64,000 bases of DNA from Platynereis dumerilii. Its lineage: Eukaryota > Annelida > Polychaeta > Phyllodocida > Nereididae. Made by a program: the position numbers and the translations under genes. The notes under the pieces were generated by a model, which was not told where the DNA came from, made no database searches, and was given only the letters and a program-made list of their open reading frames with translations. This document shows, piece by piece, positions 20,733 to 31,270 of this stretch (positions are counted from its first letter, which is position 1; every line of letters starts with the position of its first letter). Location: the NCBI GenBank assembly GCA_026936325.1, contig JAPTHN010000018.1:11551658-11615657 (forward strand). The letters run 5' to 3'.

Positions 20733-23383
20733 GCTCACCCAGAGAAGGTAGACAAGGGGGAGGAGTTGGCTGCATTGTCAAGTCAGGTCTATGTGCAGTT
20801 AAAATGGAAAGTGTGAAGACAAGGACTTTTGAGCATATGGAAGTCCAAGTTAAATTGAATGGAAAAATTCTGACAATCCTTCTGGTGTATCGCCCTGAAC
20901 CCTCAAAACAAAATAAGTACAACTTAACTGAATTTTACAAGGAATTCACAAATTTCATCGCAGGCTATCAAACATGTCACAATGAACTCATCATAACAGG
21001 CGACTTCAACTTTCATATGAACAAACAAGAGGATAGCGGAGCAATCCAATTTGGGAATATCCTAGAAATGTTTAACCTTGAACAACACATTGCATCTCCA
21101 ACTCACAAAAGTAGGAACACTCTTGACCTAGTTATAACCCGAAAAAATTCTAGTCTTAAAGATTGTGTGGTTGGTGACCTGCTGTCTGACCACAATTGCA
21201 TCATTTTCAATATAGAAATGGCCAAAGCCAACAATCCAAAAAAGAAAGTAGCATTCCGAAAAACTCATGACATTAATGTGTCAAAATTCAAGAATGATAT
21301 CCGCTTGCATTTTGCTCTGAATGGTCCACAACAACAAATGGCTAATAACCTGAGCAATCTCGTGTTCCTGTACAACTCGACCAAAAAGGTGCTTGACAAA
21401 CATGCGCCAATAAAGATCAAACAAACAACATGTCGTGAACCGACACCTTTCACAAATGCTGATATCAAGAATCTAAAGACCAGTAAAAGGAAGGCAGAAA
21501 GAAAATGGAGACGAACCGGGCTACAAGCTCACTGGGAGATATTTAAGGAGAAACGAAATGAGCTGAATGAGAGACTTAATCAACTAAAAACAGATGACTT
21601 AAAAACAAAGATTGAAAAAACGAAGGGTAATCCAAAGGCTATGTTTAAGATCCTAAATTCTAGCCTTAATAGAAAACAAGAACCACCTCTGCCATATCAC
21701 ACAAATGAAGCAGATCTAGCAAATGATTTCAACAAATTCTTTGATGATAAAATTGAGAAAATAAGATTAAGATTAGACACAAACGGCGCAAGTACAGAAA
21801 ATGATGCTGAGACATATTCAGGTCCGAAACTTAGTCAATTCAAATCACTCTCGGAGATGGAAATTAGGAAAATCATCACAGATATGCCTGTGAAGCATTG
21901 TAACCTTGACCCGATACCTACCGGGTTACTGCTGGAATGCATTGATGAATTTCTTCCTATCATAGCTAAAATAGTCAATACATCACTCAGAGAAGGGAAC
22001 ATGCCTAATGAACTGAAACATGCTCTAGTAAAACCGCTCCTTAAGAAAAATGGCCTTGATCTCATTAAGAAGAATTATAGACCAGTTTCAAATCTGTCCT
22101 TCCTGAGTAAAGTCATAGAGGGTGCTGTCATCAAACAATACACTGATTACCTTTCACATGGAAGCCTGAATGACGAAAAACAGTCAGCATACAAGCAGCA
22201 TTTCAGTACAGAAACTCTATTGACAAAAATCCACAATGATGTCATGATGAGCATGAGCCGTGGTGAAGTCACAATGCTGGTTCTATTAGACCTATCGGCA
22301 GCATTTGACACAATTGATCATGACATCCTTTTGAAAAGGTTGAGAAGCAAGTATGGTATTGATGGCTCAGCTTTGAATTGGTTCAAATCATACATCACCA
22401 ATAGATCTCAATCTGTACTCATAAATGACACAGAATCAAACAAACTGCCACTAAAATATGGTGTCCCTCAAGGATCGAAACTTGGTCCGATCTTATTCAA
22501 TTCTTACATTGCTCCAATAAGTCAGGTGGCTGAAGAAAATGAGGTTGATGATCAGAAATATGCCGATGACGAACAACTGATCCTTTCCTTCAAGCCAACT
22601 TTTCTTGAAGAGGAAAATGCAACGAAGAAAATGGAAAAATGCATCACAGAAATACGCAATTTTCTTCACAAGAACAAACTCTGTAACAATGGTGAAAAGA
22701 CAGAGTTACTTCTCATTGGCTCACCATTTCAACTCAAGAAACTTCACATGTCGTCAATCAGTGTGGACAATGTTGAAATCAATGCGACAGATCATGCAAG
22801 GAATTTAGGTGTGTTCTTTGATAAACACATGTCAATGCATAAACGAGTGAACAAAATGTGTCAAAATGCTTATTTTAACCTTCGAAACATCTCAAAACTG
22901 CGTAAGTCACTGAACAAAGAGTCCATCAAAACAGCTGTCAATGCATTAGTCACTCCTCATTTAGATTATGGCAATGGATTGCTCTATGGTTCGTCGCAAC
23001 AAGTGATAAATAAACTCCAGGTGGTGCAAAACTCTGCTGTACGACTGATTGAAGGGCTAAAAAGACAAGATAAAGTTAGTCATTACAGAAAAGAGTTACA
23101 CTGGCTTCCAATCCCTGCAAGGATCCAATTCAAACTTATAACAACCACATGGAAAGCTTTGAATAATCAAGCACCTCAGTACCTCAAAAGTCTAATTCAA
23201 CATAAACCTGAAAATGAGTTGAACCTCCGCAGCAATGGTAAAATGATGTTAGAGGTACCTGCCTCACAAAATCAAAACAAGTTGAGGATAGAGCCTTTTC
23301 CTATTCATCACCCATACTGTGGAATGGCTTACCTGAAAATGTGCGAAAATCAAGGACACTGGATAACTTCAAGAAGAGACTGA
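20684..23383 (+). CDS. LINE 2 ORF2: endonuclease (partial) and reverse transcriptase
   Basis: An 899-codon open frame. Residues about 20-190 are the rest of the endonuclease (QGGGVGCIV, VYRPEP, ITGDFNFH, LSDHN). About 420-680 are RT with the palm motifs SAAFDTIDHD and YADD intact. The end holds the L2/CR1 C-terminal domain (LQVVQNSAVRLI, HWLPIPARIQFK). The product would nick target DNA and reverse-transcribe the element's RNA. The RT core looks intact, but the start of the endonuclease is in another frame. Confidence 0.85.
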   Translation: MAEIGELERNGQCYFLSSPREGRQGGGVGCIVKSGLCAVKMESVKTRTFEHMEVQVKLNGKILTILLVYRPEPSKQNKYNLTEFYKEFTNFIAGYQTCHNELIITGDFNFHMNKQEDSGAIQFGNILEMFNLEQHIASPTHKSRNTLDLVITRKNSSLKDCVVGDLLSDHNCIIFNIEMAKANNPKKKVAFRKTHDINVSKFKNDIRLHFALNGPQQQMANNLSNLVFLYNSTKKVLDKHAPIKIKQTTCREPTPFTNADIKNLKTSKRKAERKWRRTGLQAHWEIFKEKRNELNERLNQLKTDDLKTKIEKTKGNPKAMFKILNSSLNRKQEPPLPYHTNEADLANDFNKFFDDKIEKIRLRLDTNGASTENDAETYSGPKLSQFKSLSEMEIRKIITDMPVKHCNLDPIPTGLLLECIDEFLPIIAKIVNTSLREGNMPNELKHALVKPLLKKNGLDLIKKNYRPVSNLSFLSKVIEGAVIKQYTDYLSHGSLNDEKQSAYKQHFSTETLLTKIHNDVMMSMSRGEVTMLVLLDLSAAFDTIDHDILLKRLRSKYGIDGSALNWFKSYITNRSQSVLINDTESNKLPLKYGVPQGSKLGPILFNSYIAPISQVAEENEVDDQKYADDEQLILSFKPTFLEEENATKKMEKCITEIRNFLHKNKLCNNGEKTELLLIGSPFQLKKLHMSSISVDNVEINATDHARNLGVFFDKHMSMHKRVNKMCQNAYFNLRNISKLRKSLNKESIKTAVNALVTPHLDYGNGLLYGSSQQVINKLQVVQNSAVRLIEGLKRQDKVSHYRKELHWLPIPARIQFKLITTTWKALNNQAPQYLKSLIQHKPENELNLRSNGKMMLEVPASQNQNKLRIEPFPIHHPYCGMAYLKMCENQGHWITSRRD

Positions 23384-23509
23384 AAACCTATCTTTTTGAC
23401 AAATTTTACGGAGATATCAACTAATCTAATCAAGCGCTAATGAGCAGTTTACTGGAATTGGCGCTATATAAGTACTTAATATTATTATTATTATTATTAT
23501 AAGAAGAAG

Positions 23510-23957
23510 AAGAAGACAGTGGGAGGAGCAGCACTGGTTGGCAGCCAGATAGTTTTCTCTTGGAGGGGGGGGGGAGCATTAATTCAACTAATTCAACTTG
23601 TCACTGCCTCCTTGACCACAATTGATGTGACATTTTTATGAATAGTATTCTGAGTTAATGTTTGTTAAAGTTTGGTTGAATAAAAATATCTGAATCTGAA
23701 TTTTAAAAAAACAATTTCAGCATTCCAGTGTTACTATTGTGTTACTATTTTATTTTATTTTTTCAAATCACTTGTCAAATCTTAAAATTCAATGTGTGTA
23801 AATAATTCTGAACAGACACGTTTTTGACAATCATGTTTCCTTTTATGTTATTTTTGTATTTTATTATTGTAAATTTTAAGAAGTTACATTAGAAATAAGA
23901 GATTTAACTTTGTAATGATAACAGGAGTCAGTGGCAGTTGATTTAACTATTCAATAA
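23510..23957. other. LINE tail fragment and spacer
   Basis: GTTGAATAAAAATATCTGAA near 23675 followed by TCTGAAT resembles the end of another LINE family; a similar AATCTGAATCTGAATCT tail lies near 28018-28043. The rest is AT-rich. Confidence 0.4.
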
Positions 23958-24127
23958 TTGGCTTCTGTAGTGTCCATACATACTCTAAATAACCCCAAGG
24001 GATTCATCGTACATATAGGCTGTACTGCCTCCGTATTGTGTCCCGTATGTTTATTGAAATTGATGTTTGTTCTCATCCCTGCTTCACCTTTGTTCATGAG
24101 CTTGTCTGGTTCTCCTATGTCTTATAC

Positions 24128-24365
24128 CTATTTGACAGGCAGGCTCCATGCCTTCCTTCGTTTAATTGGTGCGGATCCAACTAAATTCACCCTTCACTCG
24201 CTCAGGGCGGGGGCTGCTACCACTGCAGCAGCAGCTGGATGTTCCGAGGATGAAGTCCAACGGTTGGGTGTGTTATCGGCGTTACATCCGCCCTCTAGGC
24301 AAGCTCAGGCTGCGCTTGCTCCCAAACCTGCACTCTCACTTTCTCCAGACCATTTCATTCCATAA
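24128..24365 (+). mobile_element. Tyrosine-recombinase element fossil (DIRS- or Crypton-like)
   Basis: A partial tyrosine-recombinase C-terminal region is recognised by the H-x-x-R context TLHSLRAGAATTAA. This motif is typical of recombinases of DIRS-type retroelements and of Cryptons. Only a fragment is present and it is not functional. The sequence at 25603-25890 may belong to the same element, on the other side of the repeat element inserted at 24500-25602. Confidence 0.55.
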
Positions 24366-24499
24366 TCATACCCCTCTTCTATCTGTAACTACTTTTTACA
24401 CCCTATTTACTTAACAAATCCTCTATTTTAACAGATCTCTGATTAACATTTCAGTCTCATAAACTCTCTATGTTAATCCTTAATCCCATTGTTCATCTT

Positions 24500-25602
24500 T
24501 TTACCTTCAGCGAACGAAGTTCGAAGAAGGTATTGTTATCACTTTGGTAAAATGTTGTCCTTCCGCCGGGCGGGCGGTCGGGCGGTCGGGCGGTCGGGCG
24601 GTCGGGCGGTCGGGCGGTCGGGCGGTCGGGCGGTCGGGCGGTCGGGCGGTCGGGCGGTCGGGCGGTCGGGCGGTCGGGCGGTCGGGCGGCTGCCGGATAG
24701 ATAGTTTCCGGGCCAGAACTCGGGCCCTATCGCATGTACATAGATGAAATTTGGTACACATATAGCCCATATGGTCTGGTTGTGCCTTTTGATGGTCTGA
24801 TTGATGGATAATCCATACTTTTTGAAATATTAAACAAAAAGATAAAAAATTATTTTTTTCGTTTCCGGATCAAGACTCGGTCACTATCGCATGTAGGCCT
24901 ACATGGATGAAATTTGGTACACATATAGCCTATGTGGTCCAATTGTGCCTTTTCACGGTCTGATTGATGGCTATTCTATAGTTTTTGAAATATTGAGAAA
25001 AAATAATAAAAACAATTTTTTTTCATTTCTGGCCCAAAACTTGCCCAGTATCGCATGTACATGGATGACATTTCATACACATATCACCTATATGATGCTG
25101 TTGTGCCTTTTGATGGTGTGATTCATGGTCATTCTATACTTTTTGAAATATTGACAAAATATATTGCAAATTATAATTTTTGGTTTGTGGTCCAAAACTT
25201 AGCGTCTCTTGGATGTACCTTGACAAAAATTCCTCCACATATTACCTATAAAGATCTTTCACTGGTTTCATTGATAGATAGTTTTAACACTTTTTATATA
25301 TTTAGAAAAAATTTGAAAAATATAAATTAATATACTTCTTGGTTTTTGACCCACAGCTCATAACCTATTCCCTGTATACATGTATGAAACTGCAACATAA
25401 TATGTGTCAATTTGTCTAGTTCAGCCTTTCCATGGTTTTACATACCCTGGCAGGCAGGCGGGCAGATGGTAGGGCAGCGGGTATAAAGATAATTTCAGGC
25501 CAAGATTTGGCCACGATTGCATTATACCAATTTTGTCAACATCGCTTTTATGGCTTTACAGATGTCTTTCGCTGAAGGTTTGCTGCTGCGCAGCCTATGT
25601 TT
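24500..25602 (+). repeat. TTCAGCGAACG element, copy 2
   Basis: Same ends as the copy at 2352-3532 (TTTACCTTCAGCGAACGAAG; TCGCTGAAGG, then GCTGCGCAGCCTATG). After the 8-bp array it has about six diverged units near 24706, 24861, 25025, 25182, 25342 and 25495. Short frames within it are accidental. Confidence 0.78.
24567..24690. repeat. GC-rich VNTR, 8-bp unit, about 15 copies
   Basis: Almost perfect tandem GGCGGTCG. Because 8 is not a multiple of 3, all three frames on each strand cycle through GRSGGRAV- or RPPDRPTA-like peptides, which explains the overlapping frames here. Low divergence suggests recent expansion. Confidence 0.92.
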
Positions 25603-26339
25603 TAATGTCTCATCATTAATGACTTTCTCTAACAAATACTCTCTAATTAACATCTCATCTTGGGCTTAATACTCTTCTTGGGCTACCTCCAAGATCATCT
25701 CATCTCTATTCTCAACTGTATTAAATGTATTTGTGCTGTCCTGTCTTGTCTTGTATGTTAAATGTATTGTGGTGTCCAGTGTAAGTGCGTGTCTGCCTAT
25801 GTATGTCCTTTGTGTCGAGTCGCCTGAATAAATAGGCAGTGTGTCCCAACGTTCAATCCGCGTTTGTCCATTCATTCCAGACATTCTTTACTTAATAACT
25901 AGCTATAGTTAAAACAGGCCTCTCTTTATAGAAAAAACAAACAGGAATGACATGTTTTTCACAAAGACTAAATTGGTTGCAAATATTGCACTGAAATATT
26001 ACACCCCTCCCAACAAAACTCCCCCCCCCCCCCCCTCCCTGTAATACCATGCCATGCAGGCAGACCCTGACTATTTTGCGCCACTGGCAACGTCATCTAA
26101 CAACTGATTGCATGATCTTTGTGACGTCATTGCTGTCAAGACAATGGTTCAGGCTGGACCACCCAGTCTTTGACGTCACGAAATATTGACCTAGATTTTC
26201 TTTTTTTTCAGGAGGAACACAGCAGGCGATTGAAACAGCTGTGAAATGATAACAATTATGACAATTCTGGCTAAATTGACGTTCAGAACTCATTAATAAT
26301 GCAAAATCCTACATATTCAGAGACGCACCCCCTGAACCT
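25603..26339. other. Unassigned spacer
   Basis: 25603-25890 could belong to the recombinase fossil. A 15-C run lies at 26021-26035. TGACGTCA-like motifs lie near 26120 and 26172. No gene. Confidence 0.4.
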
Positions 26340-26475
26340 TAGAGACCGCCTTTAAATGGAGGCGGGTTGTATCCAGTGTTCTATGCTGGGGCAACTGAAA
26401 GACCCTTGACATCCCTGAATTAATAGGGTATGTTCCAGATTCCCAGCCTTGTCATTAGGGTGTACCAAAAAATGA
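26340..26475 (+). mobile_element. SINE 3' fragment
   Basis: Shares AATGGAGGCGGGTTGTATCC and AATAGGGTATGTTCCAGA with the fuller SINE at 45284-45625. The tRNA-like head is missing. Confidence 0.65.
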
Positions 26476-26937
26476 AAAAGTTCTATGATCTTAACACCTA
26501 TCTGTCAAAAGATGAGGTTTGGTTAGTAGATCACTATGGAATTTTTTTGTTTGAAAATCCGAGAAGTCCTTACACCGGACCAAACCTCTTGAAATTTACA
26601 TGTAAAAATATTATTATTATGAATGACTGACAGAAGCCAATTTTAATTTTTTGTATATTAATCAATCCCCTTCCTAGTCCTTTAATGTACATTGTAAAAC
26701 TTTGATGTGATCTACTTATTGTTTAATACTAGGCTCTGGTGAGTTATTTTTCTTATTAATTGTGTAACAAACTGTCATTCTTCTTTCATCACACTACTAT
26801 TATAGAATTGAATATATTATTTAAGAGTAAAGCTTATGATAATACATTTACTTATAACTGGTAATTAGTCAACAATATATTTATGTTATGTTATGGGACT
26901 CTTGGGACTTTAGTACGTTATTCTTTTTTTTTTTGAC
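26476..26937. other. Unassigned AT-rich spacer
   Basis: No gene or clear repeat seen. Confidence 0.4.
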
Positions 26938-26941
26938 TTAA

Positions 26942-27769
26942 GGTGACTCAACCGTGGTAGTTTGATCATACAGATTTTTCTAAAATTTTGCACAGGTAGT
27001 CTATGGGACCCATACATTCCAAAAATGAAAAATAAAAAAATTTCACCGACTCGTTTAGTTGCCATGGTAACAGCATGTTTGGCCTGATGACTGCTTAAAA
27101 GTTATAAATTGAGTTTTTGGTTATGTACCACAGAATAGAGCATTACATGGATTTGTCACACAAAAATGTCAGAAATGTATTCCCATGGATGTAAACCAAT
27201 ACATTTGCCACAAATTTGAAGAAAAAGGTTAAAATACTTTTTTCTGTAAGAGCTCAAAGGGCACAAACACACTAATTAATTGCAGATTTTGCTTGCATCA
27301 ATTTTGGCAGTAATCAAATTTTAGGAAAACGATCATACAGATTTTTTTTAATTTGCATATATCATAAACAGGTTATTGTCAAACAAATGTCCAAAAATTC
27401 AAAAAATTCACCGAGTCGTTTTTTAACTGCAGTACCATGACTATGCCAATGTCAATTTAAAGAAATAAAGACAATTTTAGACACAGTTGACTAAAATTAG
27501 TTGAGAAAATTCTTTTGATAAAGACGAGAAGCTGAAACTTTGAATTAGCATAGAGTAGGTGTTACTGCATTCAATAAAAAAATAATTATGCTTCTAGCTG
27601 CATTAGATCTCATTTAAATAGCAAATTACTGGCTGCCATGCTGTTAAAAAAAAGAGAGCAGAAAATGGTAACGTCACAACTTTTTCAGGGCCTGCAGCAG
27701 TGGTGACGCTATGTTGCTAGGCAACCAGGCTGCTCAGAAGTATGTGCAGTGTACCACGGTTGAGTCACC
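26942..27769. mobile_element. TTAA-flanked MITE, related family
   Basis: The ends GGTGACTCAACCGTGGTA and TACCACGGTTGAGTCACC are perfect inverted repeats flanked by TTAA at 26938-26941 and 27770-27773. It has the same layout and right-end words (GGGCCTGC, GGTGACG) as the copies at 14431 and 48605. It contains an X-box-like GTTGCCATGGTAAC at 27058-27071. Confidence 0.8.
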
Positions 27770-27773
27770 TTAA

Positions 27774-28125
27774 ATAAATATGTCGGAGTTATTTTTATGT
27801 ACTGGCAAACTTTTTTTTCATAATTATATATATCTGCTTTGATTCATGACAACTTTTTAAAATTCCCTTTGCTGTCTCCCACTCTGCCTCTGAATCTTTT
27901 TTTTTCTTTATGGTGGCCCTAAGCCAGTGGCCAATTAGGCCTTTTTGGCGTCTCCAACCTGACAATGTTGAATTTGTTTATGGCTTATACTGCATACTTA
28001 TTGAAAGGTAAATAAATGAATCGTAATCTGAATCTGAATCTAGGGTCACTGAACATAAGCAGCAAACAATGGAATATCGTCCAGAGACCGCCATTGCCTT
28101 TTTTGGAAAATAATAGCCTTTAAAA
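27774..28125. other. Spacer with LINE tail
   Basis: Contains a probable LINE 3' end, GGTAAATAAATGAATCGTAA followed by repeated TCTGAA (about 28005-28043). No gene. Confidence 0.4.
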
Positions 28126-28926
28126 ACATAGGCTGCGCAGCAGCAAACCTTCAGTGAATAACTCCTTTTGAAGATTAAACTTACATTATAAAATTGGTGT
28201 GTTTACCAAATTGCATATAGGTATGCCTGCCAGGGTTTGTAAAACCAGGGAAAGGCCTTAGGTTAATTTACTTATATTAAAATGCAGTTTCATGCATGTA
28301 CTAAGTATAGAATATGAGGTATCCGTTGGAAACCAAAGAATATAACGCTGTTATATTTTTCTCAAGTTTCTCCAATAATACAAAAAGTGTTAAATACACA
28401 AACACATCAAAAAGCACTGACACATTGTATAGGTGATATTTGTAGAAAATTTCATTGCTGTATATGCAATAGTGGGCAAATTTTGGCTCTGACATGAACA
28501 TTTTTTTTAAACATTATTTTGTTCTCAACATTACAAAATGTACAGAATATCTATCAGTAAGACCATGAAAAGGCACAACTAGACCATATATTTTTTCGAT
28601 ATTTCAAAAAGAATATTACATTTTCCATCAGAACTTTCAAAAGGCACAATTAAACCATATATGCCATAACTATTAAGTATACCAAGATTTTTTCCATGTA
28701 CATGCAATAGAGACGGAGTCTTAGCCCAAAAAACACATTTTTTTTCTCTTTTTTTCCAAAAAGTATGAAATATTTATCAATCAGACCATCGAAAGGCACA
28801 ACTAGACCATACAGGTTATAATATATATCAAATTTCATCCATTCACATACAGTAGAGGCTGAATGCTGGCCCAGAAACAATCCATCCGCCCGCTACCCAG
28901 GATGGACAGCATTTTACCGAAGTGAT
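28126..28926 (-). repeat. TTCAGCGAACG element, copy 3 (inverted, diverged)
   Basis: Starts on the plus strand with ACATAGGCTGCGCAGCAGCA and AACCTTCAG, the complement of the right end of the other copies. It has about five diverged units with TTTCAAAAAGTATG-like words. Its GC-rich site (about 28883-28900) is not expanded. Confidence 0.7.
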
Positions 28927-29936
28927 TACATATATATATATAAATCTCAACATCAGAAATGATCCATATATCTGGCACATATGCAATTAAGTAAAATATG
29001 GGCTAACTAATAAAAACATAAAAATACACATAGTTATATATCCATAAAATCCACATCCCTGCCGGGTATAAGATGCAAAAATCATGGGTGCCATGCTCAC
29101 ACCTGCAACAGCTAAAAACTCCTCCCCGAGCAATGCCACTCATCTAAACTGTCCACCTATCCTTATTGATCTATCCTCTCCTTCTGATAACAGCAAATAA
29201 CAGTGAAACAGCTCCCTTATTTACGTTTTCTGCCTCTACTGTTTTTCCCCACCAGGGGCACATGCATCTCCATCGTAGTTCCGCTATTGCTCACGTTTAG
29301 GACTGGCGCCACCATCTGCCTTCCCGCCAAAAATATCCACACACTACACTCTCACCTACTGCTCTTCACTACTACCTGCCTCAACCACTTCTACTCATCG
29401 TATCTTCCTCATCTTACCCTCATGTTAAAGCTCTTCTCAAGCCCATTCCACCTGTCAATGTCTCAATGCCTATATACTTTTACCTATTTGCCTAATTCTA
29501 TATATTTCCATCAATCAACAGATCTTTTCCTTTCCTTACGAGCCATGCCCTCAATTACAAGCTCAGGTGTAAGTACACTTGGCTGTACCTTACACCAATA
29601 CATATGCCAGTGCATTTGTAACTTCAATTCCTCTACCACCAATCTTTCCTTATATTACAATTATTACTCAAATGCTATTTCAAATGGTCAGCATGCAACA
29701 CGGGCCCAGATGCCCATGCAGGTAGAGGGGGGGGGGGTTAATTATTCCTCATTATAGTCCTGCCCCAAATCATGGGTAAATCTAGTATATATATATTATA
29801 CAAACAAATCATAAAATAATTGTAGTTTTAAGTTAATTCAGGTTGCAGCCACCCAGCTAGTTGAATATTTTTAAAATGTTAGCCAACGTTCTTCAGGTCC
29901 TATACTTCAGATATATATATATTTGTGTATAGCATT
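28927..29936. other. Unassigned spacer
   Basis: A 184-codon plus-strand frame (29203-29757) is open but low in complexity, rich in S, T, L and Y, and shows no domain. I do not call it a gene. A 9-to-10-G run lies near 29730. Confidence 0.4.
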
Positions 29937-29937
29937 A

Positions 29938-30342
29938 CAGTTGGCAGCAAAATTATTCAACCCCTTGTATTTTCCCATTGAATTCAATAGTCGACAAGTC
30001 TTGCAAAAATGAGGGCAGTGACTGAGCATGTATCAAATCATGAAAAAAAAGATAACTTCACACATTAGACAACATAATGCCAAACTTCTGTGAAGGAGAC
30101 CCAGATTTGATAGGCAGTTTGCATTTCCGATAGGAGTCAAACATTTGCGAAATTAATAATTTTTCAAAAGTTGTGACCCATATTTGAAATGGAGCCTGCC
30201 ATTTGTATTTAGTTATACCTCACAGCAGATTTAGTATATTTCATCTAGTATGTGATGTCACCACACTCATTTTGCAAAACCTGTTTACTATTAGAGTCTA
30301 TGAGAAAGCATCAAAGGGGTTGAATAATTTTGCTGCCAGGTG
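29938..30342. mobile_element. TA-flanked MITE, copy 2 (CAGTTGGCAGC family)
   Basis: The ends CAGTTGGCAGCAAAATTATT and its complement finishing TTGCTGCCAGGTG are flanked by TA at 29936-29937 and 30343-30344. It shares the central CATTTGCG and GATGTCACCACACTCATTTT region with the copy at 1448-1928, but is about 75 bp shorter. It is a non-autonomous Tc1/mariner-type element by structure. Confidence 0.78.
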
Positions 30343-30502
30343 TATATATTTTTTTTTGTCAGACCATTAATCATCAGTTAAGATTATTATTAAATGTATA
30401 TTTATTATTAAACAATTTAGGAGAAATATATAGAACATTATAAAAGTAAGCGGAGGATATTTAATTTGCTGTTACAAAACCAGTTTTAAGAATAACCAAT
30501 TA

Positions 30503-31215
30503 CAGTCCTTGTCATACTTACGTGGAATCTCAAGTTTTTTTTCTATGCAGTTGAACTCTGATGTCAGAGAAGTCTCTATTCTGGCATTGCAATATATGTA
30601 AATTAACTACAAGCTGTGATGTCATTTCAAACTGGGTCAGATTCCCCAGCTTCTAGCCAATGTTGATCCTCCTGAACTGAGCGTCACAGTTTCAACATTG
30701 ATATATTGAATGAAGCATTACATTTTTGATCCCAATGATTTATCACAGCAATCACCAGTCTAATCCTACCAAATGGCAGCTTTATGAGCATGCACAGTAG
30801 ACAACTGTTATAATTCCCACCGAGTTGTTTGATAAATCCACAAACTTGCTAATTTACAACTTTAAACTTTGATGGAAGTTGATATAAACAGAAGGCTTTG
30901 ACGATTTGTTTGTAAACACATGGCTTATGTTATGTTTATTTGTTCTGGCAGCCCATTGGCTGAGAGGCTGTGATGTCAAACTTGCATGGGTATTCCCAGA
31001 CCCAATTTTAACTCTGACACTGAGTTGAAACTGTGATGCTCAGTTTGGTGGATTCACATTGGTTAGAAGCTGGGGAATCTGACCCAGTTTGAAATGACAT
31101 CACAGCTCGTAGTTAATTTACATATATTGCAATGCTAGAATAGAGTCATCTCTGACATCACAGTTCAACAGCATAGGAAAAAACTTGAGATTCCACGTAA
31201 GTATGACAAGGACTG
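30503..31215. mobile_element. TA-flanked foldback MITE, copy 1 (CAGTCCTTGTCATAC ends)
   Basis: The ends CAGTCCTTGTCATACTTACG and its complement are flanked by TA at 30501-30502 and 31216-31217. The arms extend some 170 bp, with GTCAGATTCCCCAGCTTCTA near the inner end. A second copy lies at 58137-58951. Non-coding. Confidence 0.85.
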
Positions 31216-31270
31216 TAAGAGAGTCACACTGCACAAACTGATGTTACTTGTCACATATACATACAAAGTA

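Larger units (their letters stand above)
20370..23502 (+). mobile_element. LINE 2: nearly complete L2/CR1-type retrotransposon
   Basis: Endonuclease (WNAKSLRQKT, TGDFNFH, LSDHNCI) and reverse transcriptase (LLDLSAAFDTIDHDIL, GVPQGSKLGPILF, YADDEQLI) are followed by the L2/CR1 C-terminal hallmark LQVVQNSAVRLI and LHWLPIPARI. The 3' end has TTGGCGCTATATAAGT and an ATT microsatellite (about 23482-23502). One frameshift separates the short first frame (20370-20732) from the 899-codon frame (20684-23383). Confidence 0.88.

Noticed and set aside
24489-24770. Overlapping long frames on both strands encoding GRSGGRAV- and RPPDRPTA-like peptides
   Set aside because: They are the translation of a perfect 8-bp GC VNTR in all frames; nothing suggests expression.
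29203-29757. 184-codon plus-strand frame
   Set aside because: Low-complexity S/T/L/Y-rich composition, no domain, no splice context and no neighbouring gene. It may be the strand bias of a C/T-rich stretch.
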